Shown piece by piece: positions 6,002 to 6,930 of a DNA stretch of 6,930 bases. The position numbers were made by a program, and so were the translations under genes. Below the pieces are notes generated by a model, which was not told the origin of the DNA, did not search any database, and saw nothing but the letters and a program-made list of their open reading frames with translations. Within the stretch, counting starts at the first letter, position 1. The number at the start of each line of letters is the position of its first letter. Origin of the DNA: Phycisphaera mikurensis NBRC 102666 (GTDB lineage Bacteria; Planctomycetota; Phycisphaerae; Phycisphaerales; SM1A02); the NCBI GenBank assembly GCA_945870475.1, contig CAMBSR010000119.1, forward strand, positions 1 through 6,930, given 5' to 3'.

Positions 6002-6930
6002 ATGCAACACGACGCCCATCGACTCCCCGACCTGACTGCCATCCAATTCGCCGACGAGGCCCCCCGCGGCGGTGAAAAGCGGCCCGAGGGTCGCGGCGGC
6101 CCGCAGATCCCCGCCCCCAAGCGAGGCGGCGGCGTCCTCACGTGGGTGATGCTGGCCGCGCTCGGTGCGCTCATCTACATGGTGCTCACCTCGAGCGCCA
6201 CGCCGGGGATGAGGATCTCGTGGCCGCAGCTGATCACGTACGCCAAGGAGAGCAAGATCGTCGGCAAGATCGAGATCAATGACAGCCAGGCGCTCGCCAA
6301 GCTGAAGCCGGGCAGCCTTCCCGGCGTTGCCGACGACGCCAAGAATGCCACCACGGTCACCGTCCTCCTGGATCCGCGTGCGATGGACACCGTCTACGCC
6401 GAGCTCCGCAAGGAGGGAATCGACTACGAGGTCAACGTCGGCAGCTCCGTGATCGGCCAGATCTTCATCACGATCATCGGGCCGCTGCTGCTCTTCGGAG
6501 GCCTGATCTTCTTCCTGTCGCGCTCCATGCGCGGCGCGGGCGGCGGACCGGGCGGCATGCTCGGCAGCTTCGGCAAGAGCCGCCACCGCGTGCAGACCAA
6601 GGAGAGCGTGAACGTCACGTTCTCCGACGTCGCCGGCATCGACGAGGCCAAGGAGGAGGTGACGGAACTCGTCGAGTTCCTCAAGAACCCCAAGCGCTTC
6701 CAGAAGCTCGGCGGGCGCATCCCGCGCGGCGTGCTGCTCGAAGGACCGCCCGGATGCGGCAAGACCCTGCTGGCCAAGGCCATCGCCGGCGAGGCGGACG
6801 TGCCGTTCTTCTCGATCTCCGGCTCGGACTTCGTGGAGATGTTCGTGGGCGTCGGCGCCAGCCGCGTGCGCGACCTCTTCAAGCAGGCGAAGGAGAATTC
6901 GCCGTGCATCATCTTCCTGGACGAGATCGA
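6002..6930 (+). CDS. ftsH: ATP-dependent zinc metalloprotease FtsH, N-terminal part (cut by window edge)
   Basis: FtsH is a hexameric inner-membrane AAA+ protease that extracts and degrades membrane and short-lived cytosolic proteins. The frame stays open from the ATG at 6002 to the last base, giving 309 residues. It holds a polar Arg/Gly/Pro-rich N-terminus of about 43 residues, TM1 (about 44-64), a periplasmic domain (about 65-150), TM2 (about 151-172), and a Gly-rich linker. The AAA domain starts at 'VTFSDVAGIDEAKEEVTELV' (205-224), with Walker A 'GPPGCGKT' (248-255), the pore loop 'FVGVGASRVR' (281-290) and Walker B 'IIFLDEI' (303-309). The Walker A Cys replaces the commoner Thr; the catalytic Lys and Thr are intact. 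The SRH arginines and the HExxH zinc site lie beyond the window. A GTG at 5954 overlapping the lptE stop is an alternative start. Confidence 0.95.
   Translation, partial: MQHDAHRLPDLTAIQFADEAPRGGEKRPEGRGGPQIPAPKRGGGVLTWVMLAALGALIYMVLTSSATPGMRISWPQLITYAKESKIVGKIEINDSQALAKLKPGSLPGVADDAKNATTVTVLLDPRAMDTVYAELRKEGIDYEVNVGSSVIGQIFITIIGPLLLFGGLIFFLSRSMRGAGGGPGGMLGSFGKSRHRVQTKESVNVTFSDVAGIDEAKEEVTELVEFLKNPKRFQKLGGRIPRGVLLEGPPGCGKTLLAKAIAGEADVPFFSISGSDFVEMFVGVGASRVRDLFKQAKENSPCIIFLDEI

Overview
The window is GC-rich chromosomal DNA with tightly packed genes. LptE, a BamD-like protein and a flagellar export gate together indicate a diderm (outer-membrane) flagellated bacterium. A planctomycete of the Phycisphaerae type is my best guess, from the gene combination, the 'PTGTEN' lipid-kinase motif and the FtsH sequence. 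This placement is an inference, not a proof. I see no mobile element, tRNA, rRNA or CRISPR array.

Layout: positions 1-3227 (minus strand) hold the flagellar type III export-gate operon in the classical order fliO-fliP-fliQ-fliR-flhB-flhA. Every junction overlaps or is separated by 1 nt, so the genes are probably translationally coupled. Only the first 49 codons of flhA lie in the window. The outstanding oddity is flhB: it ends about 28 residues after the conserved GDP motif, and flhA begins immediately. The whole autocleaving cytoplasmic domain (NPTH motif) that normally controls substrate switching is therefore missing.

Upstream, also on the minus strand (3296-4186), is a YegS/DgkB-type lipid kinase. 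It is separated from fliO by a 68-nt spacer with a strong stem-loop. A 53-bp divergent intergenic region (4187-4239) separates this leftward block from a rightward block.

The rightward block (4240-6930) is an envelope and quality-control set: an exported TPR protein of BamD/YfiO type with an Ala-Pro tail, an LptE-like lipoprotein that overlaps it by 4 nt, and the N-terminal half of the membrane AAA+ protease FtsH, cut by the window edge. The first two probably act in delivery of proteins and lipopolysaccharide to the outer membrane, and FtsH in inner-membrane protein turnover.

I do not see a wholly new system. The most unusual items are the tail-less FlhB, the possibly leaderless divergent starts at 4187-4239, and a BamD-like protein with no lipid-anchor cysteine.
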